Source of the DNA: Collimonas silvisoli
Lineage (GTDB): Bacteria > Pseudomonadota > Gammaproteobacteria > Burkholderiales > Burkholderiaceae_D
NCBI RefSeq assembly: GCF_018305005.1
Contig: NZ_JAGQEG010000007.1
Location: forward strand, 22,660-86,659
DNA: 64,000 bases
Reading direction: 5' to 3'
Of this stretch, positions 53,927 to 63,975 are shown piece by piece. A program made the translations under genes and the position numbers. A model generated the notes under the pieces. That model saw only the letters and a list, made by a program, of their open reading frames with translations. It was not told the origin of the DNA and made no database searches. Position 1 is the first letter of the stretch. Each line of letters starts with the position of its first letter.

Positions 53927-54669
53927 CCGCTCCCAGCACCCTGATCGCTAAAGGTCTGCAAAAAAGTTATGGCGCGCGCCAGGTGGTGCATGACGTATCG
54001 CTGGAAGTCAATTGCGGCGAGGTGGTCGGCCTGCTGGGGCCGAATGGCGCCGGCAAGACTACCTCGTTTTATATGATCGTCGGCCTGGTGCCGTCAGATG
54101 GCGGCGAGATCGATCTGGACGGCGTCGACATTTCACGCCTGCCTATCCACAGGCGCGCAGTGCTCGGCCTGTCGTATCTGCCGCAGGAAGCATCGGTATT
54201 CCGCAAGCTGACGGTGGAAGACAATATCCGCGCCGTGCTGGAATTGCAGCGGCCTAACGGCAAGGCGCTCGACAAGGCGGAGATCGACGAGCAGTTGCAC
54301 AAGCTGCTGCACGAATTGCAGATCGAAAAACTCCGTGAGAGCCAGGCTTTGTCGCTGTCCGGCGGCGAACGCCGGCGCGTTGAAATCGCTCGCGCGCTGG
54401 CCACCAATCCGCGTTTCGTCTTGCTGGATGAACCGTTTGCCGGGATTGATCCGATCGCCGTGATCGAGATCCAGCGCATTGTCCGCTTCCTCAAGGAACG
54501 CGGCATCGGCGTGCTGATCACCGATCACAATGTGCGCGAAACGCTGGGCATTTGCGATCGCGCCTACATCATCAATCAGGGCAGCGTGCTGGCCAGCGGC
54601 AGTCCGGACGACATCATCGCCGATGAGTCGGTGCGGCGGGTGTATCTGGGTGAGCATTTCCGTATGTAA
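53923..54669 (+). CDS. lptB: LPS export ABC transporter ATP-binding protein LptB
   Basis: The 248-residue cytoplasmic ATPase drives LptFG. Walker A is [16 protein letters not shown], with Q-loop region [13 protein letters not shown]. The signature is [15 protein letters not shown] and Walker B is [13 protein letters not shown]. The H-switch lies in [10 protein letters not shown]. All are typical of LptB. It overlaps lptA and is followed by a REP-like inverted repeat before rpoN. Confidence 0.97.
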   Translation: MTAPSTLIAKGLQKSYGARQVVHDVSLEVNCGEVVGLLGPNGAGKTTSFYMIVGLVPSDGGEIDLDGVDISRLPIHRRAVLGLSYLPQEASVFRKLTVEDNIRAVLELQRPNGKALDKAEIDEQLHKLLHELQIEKLRESQALSLSGGERRRVEIARALATNPRFVLLDEPFAGIDPIAVIEIQRIVRFLKERGIGVLITDHNVRETLGICDRAYIINQGSVLASGSPDDIIADESVRRVYLGEHFRM

Positions 54670-54676
54670 ATTGGTC

Positions 54677-54730
54677 GAGGACAGAATAATTCGCCGCACG
54701 GTTCAACGCGGCGGCTCTTGAATTCTGTCC
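54677..54730 (+). repeat. REP-like hairpin between lptB and rpoN (dispersed motif copy 3)
   Basis: GGACAGAAT (54679-54687) and ATTCTGTCC (54722-54730) are perfect inverted arms, with an inner CGCCGC (54692-54697) and GCGGCG (54708-54713) pair, giving a two-step hairpin. The left part, GAGGACAGAATAATT (54677-54691), is the same dispersed motif as at 41201 and 51062. No T run follows, so it may tune rather than stop transcription into rpoN. Confidence 0.65.
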
Positions 54731-54776
54731 CGCAAATATATTGTTTAACTAAAAGTGAATTGTCAGCACGGTAGCC

Positions 54777-56258
54777 ATGAAACAATCACTCCAGCTTCGC
54801 ACCTCACAGCATCTTGCGCTGACGCCTCAGTTGCAGCAGTCGATACGGCTGTTGCAACTGTCTACGCTCGAACTGCATCAGGAGCTGGAACAGATCCTGT
54901 CGGATAATCCGCTGCTGGAGAGGGTCGACGATCCGCTCGATAATTCTGTGCGCTTACTGGCGGACGGCGCCATCAGCGGCAGCACTTCAACCATGGACGC
55001 ACCGGTAGGCGATAGCGAAGTCAGCAGCTCGCCCAGCGAAAGCGAAGCCAGTCTCGACGCGCCGCCGGCAGCCGAAAGCAGCCCGGAAAGCGGCGATAGC
55101 GAATGGAGTTTTGACGATATCGCGCGCAGCTCGAAAACCTCGGACGACGAGGATGCACGGCCGCAACTGGAAGCCCACGAATCAACCTTGCGCGAACATC
55201 TGCTGCAGCAAATGCGCGAAACGCTGAACGATATACGCGATCGCGCACTGGTCGAACTGACTATCGATGCGCTGGACGATAACGGCTACCTGGAAGAAAC
55301 CCTGGAGGAAATTCTGGAGCGTCTGCCGCCAGAGCTGGAGATCGCCATCGAAGAGTTATCGATGGCGCTGAAGATGGTGCAAAGTTTCGATCCGGCAGGC
55401 GTAGGCGCCCGCAATGCGGCGGAATGCCTGAGTTTGCAGATCAAGCGTTTTATCAAAGTGCCATTCGTCACGCGCCGCCTGGCATTGGCGATCGTGCAAG
55501 ATCACCTGATGCTTTTTGCGCAACGTGATTTCAATAAAATCAAGAAGGCGCTCGATTGCGACGATGAGGATCTGCGCGAAGCACAAGCCGTCATCAAGCA
55601 GTGCAATCCGCATCCCGGCGCGCCGTTCGCCGCCAACACCTCCGACTACGTAGTGCCGGACGTGATCGTCAGGCGCACTAAACAAGGCTGGCAGGTAATG
55701 CTAAACAATGACGTCATGCCAAGGCTGAGGGTGAATGTCCTGTATGCCACCATACTCAAGCAAAGCAAGGGTGACGGCGCCCTCACTTCACAGCTGCAGG
55801 AAGCCAAGTGGCTGATCAAGAATATGCGGCAGCGCTTCGATACCATCTTGCGAGTTGCGCAAGCAATCGTGGAACGCCAGAGGAATTTCTTTTCGCACGG
55901 AGCGGTCGCCATGAGGCCGCTTGTGTTGCGTGAAATAGCTGATACACTGGGACTACACGAGAGCACTATTTCTCGTGTGACCACGCAGAAATACATGCTG
56001 ACTCCCCACGGGATGTTTGAATTAAAGTATTTCTTCGGCAGCCATGTTGCTACCGAGGCAGGTGGAGAGGCTTCCTCGACAGCAATCAGGGCACTCATTA
56101 AGCAATTGATAGGAGCGGAAGATTCAAAAAATCCTTTCTCTGACAGCAAGATTGCCGAGATGCTTGCGGAACAAGGTATGGTGGTTGCCCGCCGCACCGT
56201 CGCAAAATATCGCGAAGCACTGAAAATTCCGTCTGTTAACCTGCGCAAGGCCTTGTAG
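54777..56258 (+). CDS. rpoN: RNA polymerase sigma-54 factor
   Basis: The 493-residue sigma-54 directs RNA polymerase to -24/-12 promoters with AAA+ activators. Region I is the Gln/Leu-rich N-terminus (LRTSQHLALTPQLQQSIRLL). Region II is acidic and Ser-rich (about 55-140). The core-binding domain follows, and then the DNA-binding domain ends with the RpoN box ARRTVAKYRE at 471-480. It lies between lptB and hpf as in many proteobacteria. Confidence 0.97.
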   Translation: MKQSLQLRTSQHLALTPQLQQSIRLLQLSTLELHQELEQILSDNPLLERVDDPLDNSVRLLADGAISGSTSTMDAPVGDSEVSSSPSESEASLDAPPAAESSPESGDSEWSFDDIARSSKTSDDEDARPQLEAHESTLREHLLQQMRETLNDIRDRALVELTIDALDDNGYLEETLEEILERLPPELEIAIEELSMALKMVQSFDPAGVGARNAAECLSLQIKRFIKVPFVTRRLALAIVQDHLMLFAQRDFNKIKKALDCDDEDLREAQAVIKQCNPHPGAPFAANTSDYVVPDVIVRRTKQGWQVMLNNDVMPRLRVNVLYATILKQSKGDGALTSQLQEAKWLIKNMRQRFDTILRVAQAIVERQRNFFSHGAVAMRPLVLREIADTLGLHESTISRVTTQKYMLTPHGMFELKYFFGSHVATEAGGEASSTAIRALIKQLIGAEDSKNPFSDSKIAEMLAEQGMVVARRTVAKYREALKIPSVNLRKAL

Positions 56259-56414
56259 TTTTTTTCTGGTTTGATTGTAAAGCTTACCCTTGCTGTGTTC
56301 GGATCAAGCGGGTTTCATTGATTCTTGCCAGGACAGTTCCTCTTGAACCGTCTGCCTAAAGATTCAGCGTATTCTGTTCCGGACCGCCAGCAATATTCTT
56401 GATAGGAGCGCTGT

Positions 56415-56765
56415 ATGAACTTCACCATCAGTGGGCATCACCTCGAATTAACCCCCGCCATTCGCGAATATGTGCAAAGCAAACTAGAGCGTATCAAACG
56501 CCACTTCGACCAGGTCATCGATATCAGCGTGATTCTGACCGTCGACAAAATCACTGAAAAAGAAAAGCGCCAAAAAGCGGAAATCAATCTGCGCGTAAAA
56601 GGAAAAGATTTGCATGCTGAAAGCATTGCTCACGATCTTTATGCCGCCATCGATGCCCTGATCGACAAGCTCGATCGCCAGGTGATCAAATACAAGGACA
56701 AGATGCAAGACCATCAGCACGATGCCATCAAGCATCTGCCGGAAGAACTCCCCGCCGCGACCTGA
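56415..56765 (+). CDS. hpf: Ribosome hibernation promoting factor (short HPF)
   Basis: The 116-residue short HPF binds the 30S decoding region and helps 100S ribosome formation in stationary phase. [20 protein letters not shown] and [40 protein letters not shown] (key part [16 protein letters not shown]) match the S30EA family. AGGAG lies before the ATG. It follows rpoN by 156 nt. The usual downstream ptsN and hprK genes are missing here; instead a convergent DUF4197 gene follows. Confidence 0.95.
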   Translation: MNFTISGHHLELTPAIREYVQSKLERIKRHFDQVIDISVILTVDKITEKEKRQKAEINLRVKGKDLHAESIAHDLYAAIDALIDKLDRQVIKYKDKMQDHQHDAIKHLPEELPAAT

Positions 56766-56777
56766 ACCGGCCGCCAA

Positions 56778-56838
56778 GCGCGAGCAGCATAGCTCGCGCC
56801 AATAAATGAACAAGGGCGCAGTCAATGCGCCCTTTGTT
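56778..56838. terminator. Paired stem-loops between hpf and DUF4197 genes
   Basis: GCGCGAGC (56778-56785) pairs with GCTCGCGC (56792-56799), and AAGGGCGCA (56812-56820) pairs with TGCGCCCTT (56826-56834), followed by TGTTATT. The second is a good terminator for hpf, and can serve both convergent genes. Confidence 0.75.
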
Positions 56839-56881
56839 ATTATCAAATCATATTATTGTTACTGCGATTGCCACTGCGTTC

Positions 56882-57571
56882 TCATTTGAGCGCGCCAAAC
56901 ACCTTGCCGATAATCGCACTACCCGTACCGACAGGATCCTGGCGAATCGCTTTCTCTTCTTCAGCGATGACTGTGTACAAGCCATCCAGTGCACGTTGGG
57001 TAACATAGCCTTCCACGGTGCTTTGCTGAGCCGGCACCATGCCGGTCTTGCCAACCTGCCCCATGATCGCATTATATTTCGCCGACAGATCGTTGCGGTC
57101 GGTCACGCCTTTAACGATAGGCAGAAATTTCTGGCCCAATTGCGCTGAGGTTTTTTGTTTGAAAAAATCGGTGACCGAGGTATCGCCGCCGGTCAGGATA
57201 TTTTTTGCATCCGTCACCGACATCGATTTGACGGCGTTCAACAGCAAGGGCTTGGCCAACGGCACAGCCTGTTCCGCGGCATGGTTCATCGACACCACCA
57301 GATCGTCCAGTTTCTGTCCCTGGCCGGTCATCTTCAAGAGCGGCATGGCTTTATCGAGCACGCCGGGTAAACCGATCTTGACTTTGTCATTGTTCAGGAA
57401 GCCGTTCTCTACACCCAGCTTGGACACCGCGACATCCGCGCCCTTTTGCAACGCCGCTTTGAGACCGCTGCTGGCGTCCTGGTTGCTCAGGTCACTCAGC
57501 GAAAGGGCCAGCGCGGCGGAGGCAGTTACTGCCAGAGTCAATGTCAAAGCTGTTTGGTATGCGCGACGCAT
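56882..57571 (-). CDS. DUF4197 domain protein, exported
   Basis: This 229-residue protein has a signal peptide (MRRAYQTALTLTLAVTASAA, cut after ALA) and the DUF4197 domain. Visible features are GLKAALQKGADVAVSKLG, VKIGLPGVLDKAMPLLKMTG, AKNILTGGDTSVTDFFKQKT and the closing VIAEEEKAIRQDP. DUF4197 proteins are widespread in proteobacteria and have no established function. It is a single gene, convergent with hpf and about 95 nt upstream of the dgt 3' end on the same strand. Confidence 0.92.
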   Translation of the reverse strand: MRRAYQTALTLTLAVTASAALALSLSDLSNQDASSGLKAALQKGADVAVSKLGVENGFLNNDKVKIGLPGVLDKAMPLLKMTGQGQKLDDLVVSMNHAAEQAVPLAKPLLLNAVKSMSVTDAKNILTGGDTSVTDFFKQKTSAQLGQKFLPIVKGVTDRNDLSAKYNAIMGQVGKTGMVPAQQSTVEGYVTQRALDGLYTVIAEEEKAIRQDPVGTGSAIIGKVFGALK

Positions 57572-57666
57572 AATGATCCTCGTGAAGTTGAATGGATAAC
57601 GATAAAGTCTAACCCAACTTGTCGTGGCCGGATCAATAAACGCATAGCTACGAATGTGAACGAATG

Positions 57667-58809
57667 TTAAAGATGGCCTTCGTCCACCAGGAACAAACGC
57701 CTGTGCTCGCGTATCGCATAGCGGTCAGTCATGCCGGCGATGTAATCGGCAATCGCGCGCGCCTGCTGTTGCGAGTTGGCCGGAGCGGCTTGATAATCCG
57801 GCGGCAGCAGCGTCGGCTCTGCGCTGAAACAGGCATACAATTCCGCGACAATCCGGCGTGCCTTGGCGGTCATGCGATTGACCAGGTAGTGGCGATAAAG
57901 ATTTTCGCGCAGGAAGCGCTTCAACAGGGCGGCCTGCCGTGCCATGCCATCGGAAAATGCGATCAAGGGCGGCGCATTGCGTACATCGTCGACGCTCTGC
58001 AAACGGGCGTCCAGGATACGTTGTTGCGAGGTCTGGATCAGATCGGTGATCAAGGCATTGATCATGCGCCGCACCGTTTCGTTGATCGCGCGCCGCCCGC
58101 TCAGACCCGGGAACAGCAGTTCGACTTCGCGGCTATGGGTCGCATAAAAATCGATCTGGTTCATCTGTTCCAGCGTCAGCAAACCTGAGCGCAAGCCGTC
58201 GTCGACATCGTGGTTATTGTAGGCAATCTCGTCTGCCAGGTTGGCGACTTGCGCCTCCAGGCTCGGTTGAAGGCGCTGTATGAAGCGCTGGCCGATGTCG
58301 CCCAGTTTCTTGGCGTTCGTCAGCGAGCAATGCTTCAAGATGCCCTCGCGGGTTTCGAACATCAGATTCAAGCCGTCAAAAGCGCCGTAGCGCTGCTCCA
58401 GCTTATCGACCACGCGCAGGCTTTGCAGATTGTGTTCGAAGCCACCATGCGCTTCCATGCAGTCATTCAAGGCATCCTGGCCGGCGTGGCCAAACGGCGT
58501 ATGGCCCAGGTCGTGGGCCAATGAAATCGCTTCCACCAGATCCTCGTTCAATTGCAGGTTGCGCGCAATCGAACGGGCGATTTGCGCCACTTCAATGCTG
58601 TGCGTCAGACGCGTGCGGAACAAGTCTCCTTCATGGTTGACGAATACCTGGGTTTTGTATTCCAGCCGGCGGAATGCGGTGCAATGGATGATGCGGTCGC
58701 GGTCACGTTGAAACTCGCTGCGCGCGTTAGGCGGCGCTTCCTCAAACAAGCGTCCTCGCGACAGCGCAGAATGTGCGGCATGCGGTGCGAGGGACGCTTC
58801 TGGGTTCAT
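57667..58809 (-). CDS. dgt: dGTPase-family deoxyguanosinetriphosphate triphosphohydrolase
   Basis: The 380-residue HD-domain phosphohydrolase cleaves dNTPs such as dGTP to nucleoside and triphosphate. Metal ligands are H70 ([12 protein letters not shown]) and H99-D100 ([14 protein letters not shown]). The conserved [10 protein letters not shown] lies before them. I chose the ATG at 58809, which overlaps the aroKB stop by ATGA and has AGGAG 11 nt upstream; the frame continues upstream only as an off-frame reading of aroB. The protein is about 125 residues shorter than E. coli Dgt, as usual for type 2-like family members. Confidence 0.94.
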   Translation of the reverse strand: MNPEASLAPHAAHSALSRGRLFEEAPPNARSEFQRDRDRIIHCTAFRRLEYKTQVFVNHEGDLFRTRLTHSIEVAQIARSIARNLQLNEDLVEAISLAHDLGHTPFGHAGQDALNDCMEAHGGFEHNLQSLRVVDKLEQRYGAFDGLNLMFETREGILKHCSLTNAKKLGDIGQRFIQRLQPSLEAQVANLADEIAYNNHDVDDGLRSGLLTLEQMNQIDFYATHSREVELLFPGLSGRRAINETVRRMINALITDLIQTSQQRILDARLQSVDDVRNAPPLIAFSDGMARQAALLKRFLRENLYRHYLVNRMTAKARRIVAELYACFSAEPTLLPPDYQAAPANSQQQARAIADYIAGMTDRYAIREHRRLFLVDEGHL

Positions 58810-60536
58810 TGCGGCAAATCTCCTGAGGCTAGTTGCTGCAGTGTCGCCAGCAACGCCTCTTGCGGCGCGGTGGCGATCAGATGGCCACCCAAGGGCCGCA
58901 TCAGGATAAACTTGATCTGGCCGTCTTCGTTCTTCTTGTCGATCTGCATCAGCTCCAGCCAGCGCTGCGCGCCGAGGTTGGGCGCTTCGGTCGGCAAGCC
59001 GGCGGCGCGCACCAGCGCACACACCCGCTCCTTGTCGATGGCGCTGATGTGCCCGAGCCTATGCGACAAGTCCGCCGCCATCACCATGCCGCAGCCGACC
59101 GCTTCGCCATGCAGCCATTTGCCGTAGCCCAGACCTGATTCAATCGCGTGGCCGAAGGTATGGCCGAAATTCAGGATGGCGCGCAAACCGCCCTCGCGCT
59201 CATCTTGCCTGACCACATCGGCTTTCAGTTCGCAAGAGCGGCGGATGGCGTAAGCCAGGGCGACGTTATCGCGCGCCATCAGCTTGCCGATATTCGCCTC
59301 TATCCATTTGAAAAACTCGGCGTCGATCACGGCGCCGTATTTGATCACCTCCGCCAGCCCGGCCGACAATTCGCGTTCCGGCAAGCTGTGCAAGGTCATG
59401 GTATCGGCGATCACGGCTTGCGGCTGATAGAAAGCGCCGATCATGTTTTTACCGAGCGGATGATTGATGCCGGTTTTGCCGCCCACCGAGGAATCGACCT
59501 GGGCCAGCAAAGTAGTCGGAATTTGCACGAATGGCACGCCGCGCATGTAGGCCGAAGCGGCGAAACCGGTCAGATCGCCGATCACCCCGCCGCCCAAGGC
59601 AATCAGGGTGGTCTTGCGATCGCATTTGGCACTCAGCAAGCGATCGAAAATCAGCATCAGGCTGGCCCAGTTCTTTTCTTCTTCGCCATCCGGCAAGACG
59701 ATTTCCAGCACGCTCTTGCCGGCATCTTTCAATGTCTGGCTAAACCCTTGCAGGTACAGCGGCGCGACGGTGGTGTTGGTCACCACGGCGACCTGCTTGC
59801 CAGTGATCAGGCGGGCGATGCGCTCGCGGTCGGTCAATAGCGACGGCCCGATCTCGATCGGATAGCTGCGCTCGCCCAGTTCTACCTGGAGCGTGATGGT
59901 TGGCGCTGGGGCCGGAGAGGTCGACTGCTGATTCATAGAAAAATTTGCTGAAATAGGGGTGGTGCCGCCGGCCTGCATAGCTGAGCCCGCTTGCGGTTCC
60001 TGCTCAAGCTCTTCGGGCAGTAATTCCAGCTGGCTCAGAATGCTGTGTACCAGGAATTGTACGTTAGGTCGGCCGGTATCGATGACAATGTCGGCGATGT
60101 CGCGATAGTACGGCTCTCTCTGCCGCGACAGCTCTTCCAGGCGCCGGCGCGGATCGGCGGTTTGCAATAGCGGCCGGTTCTTGTCACGGCTGGTACGCTG
60201 CAGAATGTTTTGGATGCTGGCACGCAGGTAGATGACTGTGCCGCGGCTTTTCAGATATTCGCGATTTTCCGGCCGCATGACGGCGCCGCCGCCGGTGGCC
60301 AGCACGATGCCGCGCCGGGCGCTCAGATCGCGTATCACTTCCGTCTCGCGCTGGCGGAAGCTCTCTTCGCCTTCTATTTCAAAAATCAAAGGAATCGAGA
60401 CGCCAGTACGCGCCTCGATTTCGTGATCCGAATCAATGAATAATTTATTGAGTTTTTTTGCAAGAGCACGGCCAACCGTGGTCTTGCCCGCGCCCATCAG
60501 GCCGACCAGAAAGATATTGCCTGTGTACCGCACCAT
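58806..60536 (-). CDS. aroKB: Fused shikimate kinase / 3-dehydroquinate synthase
   Basis: One open frame of about 576 residues covers two shikimate-pathway enzymes. Residues 1-175 are shikimate kinase (AroK) with Walker [10 protein letters not shown] at 12-20 and [12 protein letters not shown] Gln/Ser/Pro-rich linker follows (about 176-212). The rest is 3-dehydroquinate synthase (AroB) with [26 protein letters not shown] and the zinc site [11 protein letters not shown]. No stop or frame break separates them. An internal ATG at the linker (MNQQSTS) lacks a ribosome site, so a true bifunctional protein is likely. The start at 60536 is MVRYTGN; an upstream ATG adds 21 atypical residues. It lies between pilQ and dgt on the same strand. 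Confidence 0.93.
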   Translation of the reverse strand: MVRYTGNIFLVGLMGAGKTTVGRALAKKLNKLFIDSDHEIEARTGVSIPLIFEIEGEESFRQRETEVIRDLSARRGIVLATGGGAVMRPENREYLKSRGTVIYLRASIQNILQRTSRDKNRPLLQTADPRRRLEELSRQREPYYRDIADIVIDTGRPNVQFLVHSILSQLELLPEELEQEPQAGSAMQAGGTTPISANFSMNQQSTSPAPAPTITLQVELGERSYPIEIGPSLLTDRERIARLITGKQVAVVTNTTVAPLYLQGFSQTLKDAGKSVLEIVLPDGEEEKNWASLMLIFDRLLSAKCDRKTTLIALGGGVIGDLTGFAASAYMRGVPFVQIPTTLLAQVDSSVGGKTGINHPLGKNMIGAFYQPQAVIADTMTLHSLPERELSAGLAEVIKYGAVIDAEFFKWIEANIGKLMARDNVALAYAIRRSCELKADVVRQDEREGGLRAILNFGHTFGHAIESGLGYGKWLHGEAVGCGMVMAADLSHRLGHISAIDKERVCALVRAAGLPTEAPNLGAQRWLELMQIDKKNEDGQIKFILMRPLGGHLIATAPQEALLATLQQLASGDLPQ

Positions 60537-60599
60537 TTCACCACTCGACCTTTTGCTCAAAATGCAGACACCGGCGTCTAGCCGGTGTCTTCTGTGCAA

Positions 60600-62774
60600 T
60601 TAGTGCCCAGCGATCCGGTCGATGACAATCTTCGGTGTCAGGAAAATCAATAATTCAGTTCGTTTGTTAACAACTGCTGATTGTTTGAAAAGATAACCCA
60701 GAACCGGAATATCTCCAAGCAGTGGCACTTTATTAACATCATTTGAAATTGTCTGGGTGTAAATACCACCAATCACCACAGTGCCGCCATTTTCCACCTG
60801 AACCTGGGTTTGGACATGCTTGGTATTGATCGAGACGCCGCCGGGAACGGTAGCACCCACGCTGTCGTTAGTTACGTCCACTGTCAAAATGACATTGCCA
60901 TCCGGTGTGATTTGCGGTGTGACTTCCAATTTCAGATTGGCCTTCTTGAACTCAACCGATGTGGCGCCGCTGCTGGTTGCATTCTGGTAAGGAATTTCAG
61001 TACCTTGTTCAATCAAAGCCTTTTGCTGATCCGCTGTAACTACACGTGGGCTGGAGATGATCTTACCCTGCCCGTCAGCTTCCAGAGCCGACAATTCCAG
61101 GCTGATGAATTTGGATGCGGCAGAATTGAACAAGGTCAACGCCACGGATCCCGCTGTACCGGTAGAGGGGGCGGCTGGCAAATTCACTGAATTCCCTGCA
61201 ATTACAGGAAGCGTGCCACTCGTCGTCGTTGCGGTTTGCGTACCTCCTGAGGAGACATTCTTGCTATTGAAACCAAACCCAAGCTTGGCGCCAAGGTTGC
61301 GGCTGAAACCGTCGTTTGCTTCGACCATACGCGCTTCGATCAAGACTTGTCGCGAGGCGATATCGATTTTCTGCACCAGATTGCGAATGTTTTGCAAGAT
61401 GGTCGGCGTGTCGGTCACGAACAGCTGATTGGTACGCGGATCTATCACGGCGCTGCCGCGATTCGACAAGATGCTATTCTTCTTGCCGCTACTGCCGCCG
61501 CCAGCGTCATCGAGCCCGAATACTTTCTTGAACGCCTCGGCTTTTTGATAGTTCAATTGGAAAGACTCGGTACGCAGCGGTTCCAGCTCGGCAATTTGCG
61601 AACGCTGCTCAAGTTCCAATTTTTCCTTGGTCAACAATTCATCTTTCGGCGCAATCCAGATGACTGAACCGTTCTTGCGCATGTCCAGACCCTTGGCTTG
61701 CATCACGATATCCAGGGCCTGATCCCAAGGAACGTCTTTAAGACGCAACGTCAGATTGCCGCCGACGGTATCGCTGGTAATTATGTTCAGACCGGTAAAA
61801 TCGGCAATCACCTGCAACACCGAGCGCACTTCGACGTTCTGGAAATTCAGGGACAATTTGTCGCCATGATAGCCTTGTGTCCCTTGCGCCAGCTTGTTCG
61901 GATCTTCCTTGATCGGCTTGACTTCGATCACCAGTTGGCTATCGCTTTGATAAGCGCTTTGCTCCCAAAGGCCTTTCGGCTCGATGATCATGCGCACATT
62001 TTCACCCTGCGTCACGGTAGTGATGGTCTTGACCGGCGTACCGAAATCGCCGACATCGAGCTTGCGGCGCAATACATCCGGTAAACTGGTTTTCAGGAAA
62101 TCCACAACAATTGTCTGGCCCTGCTGACGCACGTCGACGCCGACCTGGGTATTCGGCAAATCAATCACCACCCGGCCTTCACCCGCAGTGCCGCGGCGGA
62201 AATCGATATCGCGCAGAGCCGGTTTTCCGTTCAACAAGGGCGCAGGCGCCGCAGCCACGGCGGCAGCGGTGGTCGCAGCTGCCGCTGGACGCACCGGGAT
62301 ACCGACGGCATTGACCGGAGTTGCCAAGCCGCCGGAACCATCGATGGTGACGATCAAGGCATTGCCATCCATCGCGGTGGCGTACGACAAGGATCGTTTC
62401 AGATTGAAGATCAAACGTGAGCGATCGTCAGCTTGCGCCACCACCACATTGCGCACGTCGCCCAGGCTGATGTCTTGCGAAGTCTTGCCGGTGGCGTTAC
62501 CGACGCCGACAAAATCCAGTGCGATACGAGCCGGACTGACGATGGAAAACGCCGTCGGTTGTGCACTCAAAGGACGCTTGAAATTGATCTTGACAATCAC
62601 ATTCGCGCCTTGCTGATTGGCGTTGATCGAAGTGATGGCGTTATCTTCGGCAGCCATTGCTGATGTCCCGGTCGCCAGCAAACACACCAGCGCACCCAAC
62701 ATCAATGCTTTCTGTCGAATCACACTCAGCCGGCTTACGCTCAGGTTAACGAATTTTTTTCCTGCTGCAATCAT
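60600..62774 (-). CDS. pilQ: Type IV pilus secretin PilQ
   Basis: The 724-residue secretin forms the outer-membrane channel for the type IV pilus. A signal peptide ends near ATGTSAMA. Two AMIN domains (about 30-290) bind peptidoglycan, followed by the STN-type segment, N-domains and the secretin domain with VPLLGDIPVLGYLFKQ at the end. The start is the ATG at 62774, with AGGAG 8 nt upstream, overlapping the pilP stop by ATGA. A stretch rich in Ala and Thr lies between the AMIN domains. Confidence 0.96.
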   Translation of the reverse strand: MIAAGKKFVNLSVSRLSVIRQKALMLGALVCLLATGTSAMAAEDNAITSINANQQGANVIVKINFKRPLSAQPTAFSIVSPARIALDFVGVGNATGKTSQDISLGDVRNVVVAQADDRSRLIFNLKRSLSYATAMDGNALIVTIDGSGGLATPVNAVGIPVRPAAAATTAAAVAAAPAPLLNGKPALRDIDFRRGTAGEGRVVIDLPNTQVGVDVRQQGQTIVVDFLKTSLPDVLRRKLDVGDFGTPVKTITTVTQGENVRMIIEPKGLWEQSAYQSDSQLVIEVKPIKEDPNKLAQGTQGYHGDKLSLNFQNVEVRSVLQVIADFTGLNIITSDTVGGNLTLRLKDVPWDQALDIVMQAKGLDMRKNGSVIWIAPKDELLTKEKLELEQRSQIAELEPLRTESFQLNYQKAEAFKKVFGLDDAGGGSSGKKNSILSNRGSAVIDPRTNQLFVTDTPTILQNIRNLVQKIDIASRQVLIEARMVEANDGFSRNLGAKLGFGFNSKNVSSGGTQTATTTSGTLPVIAGNSVNLPAAPSTGTAGSVALTLFNSAASKFISLELSALEADGQGKIISSPRVVTADQQKALIEQGTEIPYQNATSSGATSVEFKKANLKLEVTPQITPDGNVILTVDVTNDSVGATVPGGVSINTKHVQTQVQVENGGTVVIGGIYTQTISNDVNKVPLLGDIPVLGYLFKQSAVVNKRTELLIFLTPKIVIDRIAGH

Positions 62775-63319
62775 TTTGTGCTCTCCTGCAACGCTAACTT
62801 GGCTTCGCGCTCGACCCATTCGCCGGACGCATCTTGTACGATTTCTTTCAACATTACTTCGGACTCAGTGATGCCGGTAACCATACCGAAATTCTGTCCC
62901 ACGTAATTCCCCACTTTGGCTTGGAACACGGTCTTGTCGACTTGCAGCAAGACATAGCTCAAACCCACTTTTTGCAACGTTCCTACCATCTTGATCGTAT
63001 CCAGGGGGAAGTTCTCCAAGGTTTCGCGGCGCCGGTCCAGATTCGGCTTCAAGCCGTTTGACTTACCCTGCAGCTTGGCCAGCGCCACCAGCAACTTGCT
63101 GGGATTGTATGGATCTATGCTGCTCGCACCGGCATACGTAAACGGGACGAACTTCTTCGGCTCGGTCAGCTTCGGAATCCCGACTTTGGTATGGCTCTTG
63201 ACTTCGGCCATCCACTCCTTCAGTTCCTGCACGCCGCTGTCGCCGCAACCTGACAAAGTTGAGATGAATACGACAAAAAATGTCACCTGGGTCAGACGCC
63301 CAATGCGAAAAAACGTCAT
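62771..63319 (-). CDS. pilP: Type IV pilus assembly lipoprotein PilP
   Basis: The 182-residue inner-membrane lipoprotein links the PilMNO complex to PilQ. Its lipobox is LSGC, with Cys25 as the lipidated residue. The long disordered linker (30-75) is followed by the beta-domain with LENFPLDTIKMVGTLQKVGLSYVLLQ (key part FPLDTIKMVGT), a PilP hallmark. The start overlaps the pilO stop, and the stop overlaps the pilQ start. Confidence 0.95.
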   Translation of the reverse strand: MTFFRIGRLTQVTFFVVFISTLSGCGDSGVQELKEWMAEVKSHTKVGIPKLTEPKKFVPFTYAGASSIDPYNPSKLLVALAKLQGKSNGLKPNLDRRRETLENFPLDTIKMVGTLQKVGLSYVLLQVDKTVFQAKVGNYVGQNFGMVTGITESEVMLKEIVQDASGEWVEREAKLALQESTK

Positions 63320-63975
63320 TTTTGACCTTTCTGTTTAGCTGAATCGGCGACCTTGCGTTGTGCCGCCACTTCGTCTTTATCCAGATATCGGAAGGTCTTG
63401 GCAATTGCGTCCAGGCTTAGCGTGCCGTCTTTGCCCGTTACCAGATTCATATTATTCAAGGTTACGATGCGCGGCAGATTGGCGATGTCGCTGGCGAACG
63501 AGCCGACATCGTGATAATTGCCATTCACCTTGATATTGATTGGCAGTTCAGCGTAGTAATCCTTCACTACCACCTGGCCTGGCTTGAACAATTCGAACTG
63601 CAAGCCGCGTCCCAGGCCAGCCTGATTGATATCGGACAGCAGTGCATCCATCTCCGCCTTGCTAGGCAATTGCTTCTCCAGAGTGGAAACGTAATCCGCC
63701 ACCTGCAGTTTTTGCTTTTGCAAAGCATCCAGGTTGATGGCTTGCTGGATCTTTGACTTGTACTGTTCTTTTAGCTGTACTTCTTTCTGTTCGCCAGCGC
63801 TGAGTTCGTCTTGCTGATCGCTCCAGTAAAAAAACCATCCCACCAGCAGCACCAGCAAAGACACCGCGACGCCGGATAAGACACGAGGAGCGATCGGCCA
63901 TTGGCCGGGGTGGCGGCCATTTAATCCACGAAACTGCGCGCTCAGCGAGGCGCCCAAATTATTCAAATCCATCAT
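63316..63975 (-). CDS. pilO: Type IV pilus assembly protein PilO
   Basis: The 219-residue inner-membrane protein pairs with PilN. A transmembrane helix at about residues 33-50 (LSGVAVSLLVLLVGWFFYW) is followed by a coiled-coil (about 60-110) and a ferredoxin-like domain with ELPINIKVNGNYHDVGSFASDI. Two adjacent ATG codons at the start make the exact first residue uncertain by one. It overlaps pilN and pilP. Confidence 0.94.
   Translation of the reverse strand: MMDLNNLGASLSAQFRGLNGRHPGQWPIAPRVLSGVAVSLLVLLVGWFFYWSDQQDELSAGEQKEVQLKEQYKSKIQQAINLDALQKQKLQVADYVSTLEKQLPSKAEMDALLSDINQAGLGRGLQFELFKPGQVVVKDYYAELPINIKVNGNYHDVGSFASDIANLPRIVTLNNMNLVTGKDGTLSLDAIAKTFRYLDKDEVAAQRKVADSAKQKGQK

Noticed and set aside
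58810..59022. 71-codon N-terminal extension of dgt
   Set aside because: Out-of-frame reading of aroB with Arg/Ala-rich composition; the ATG at 58809 overlaps the aroB stop and has a ribosome site.
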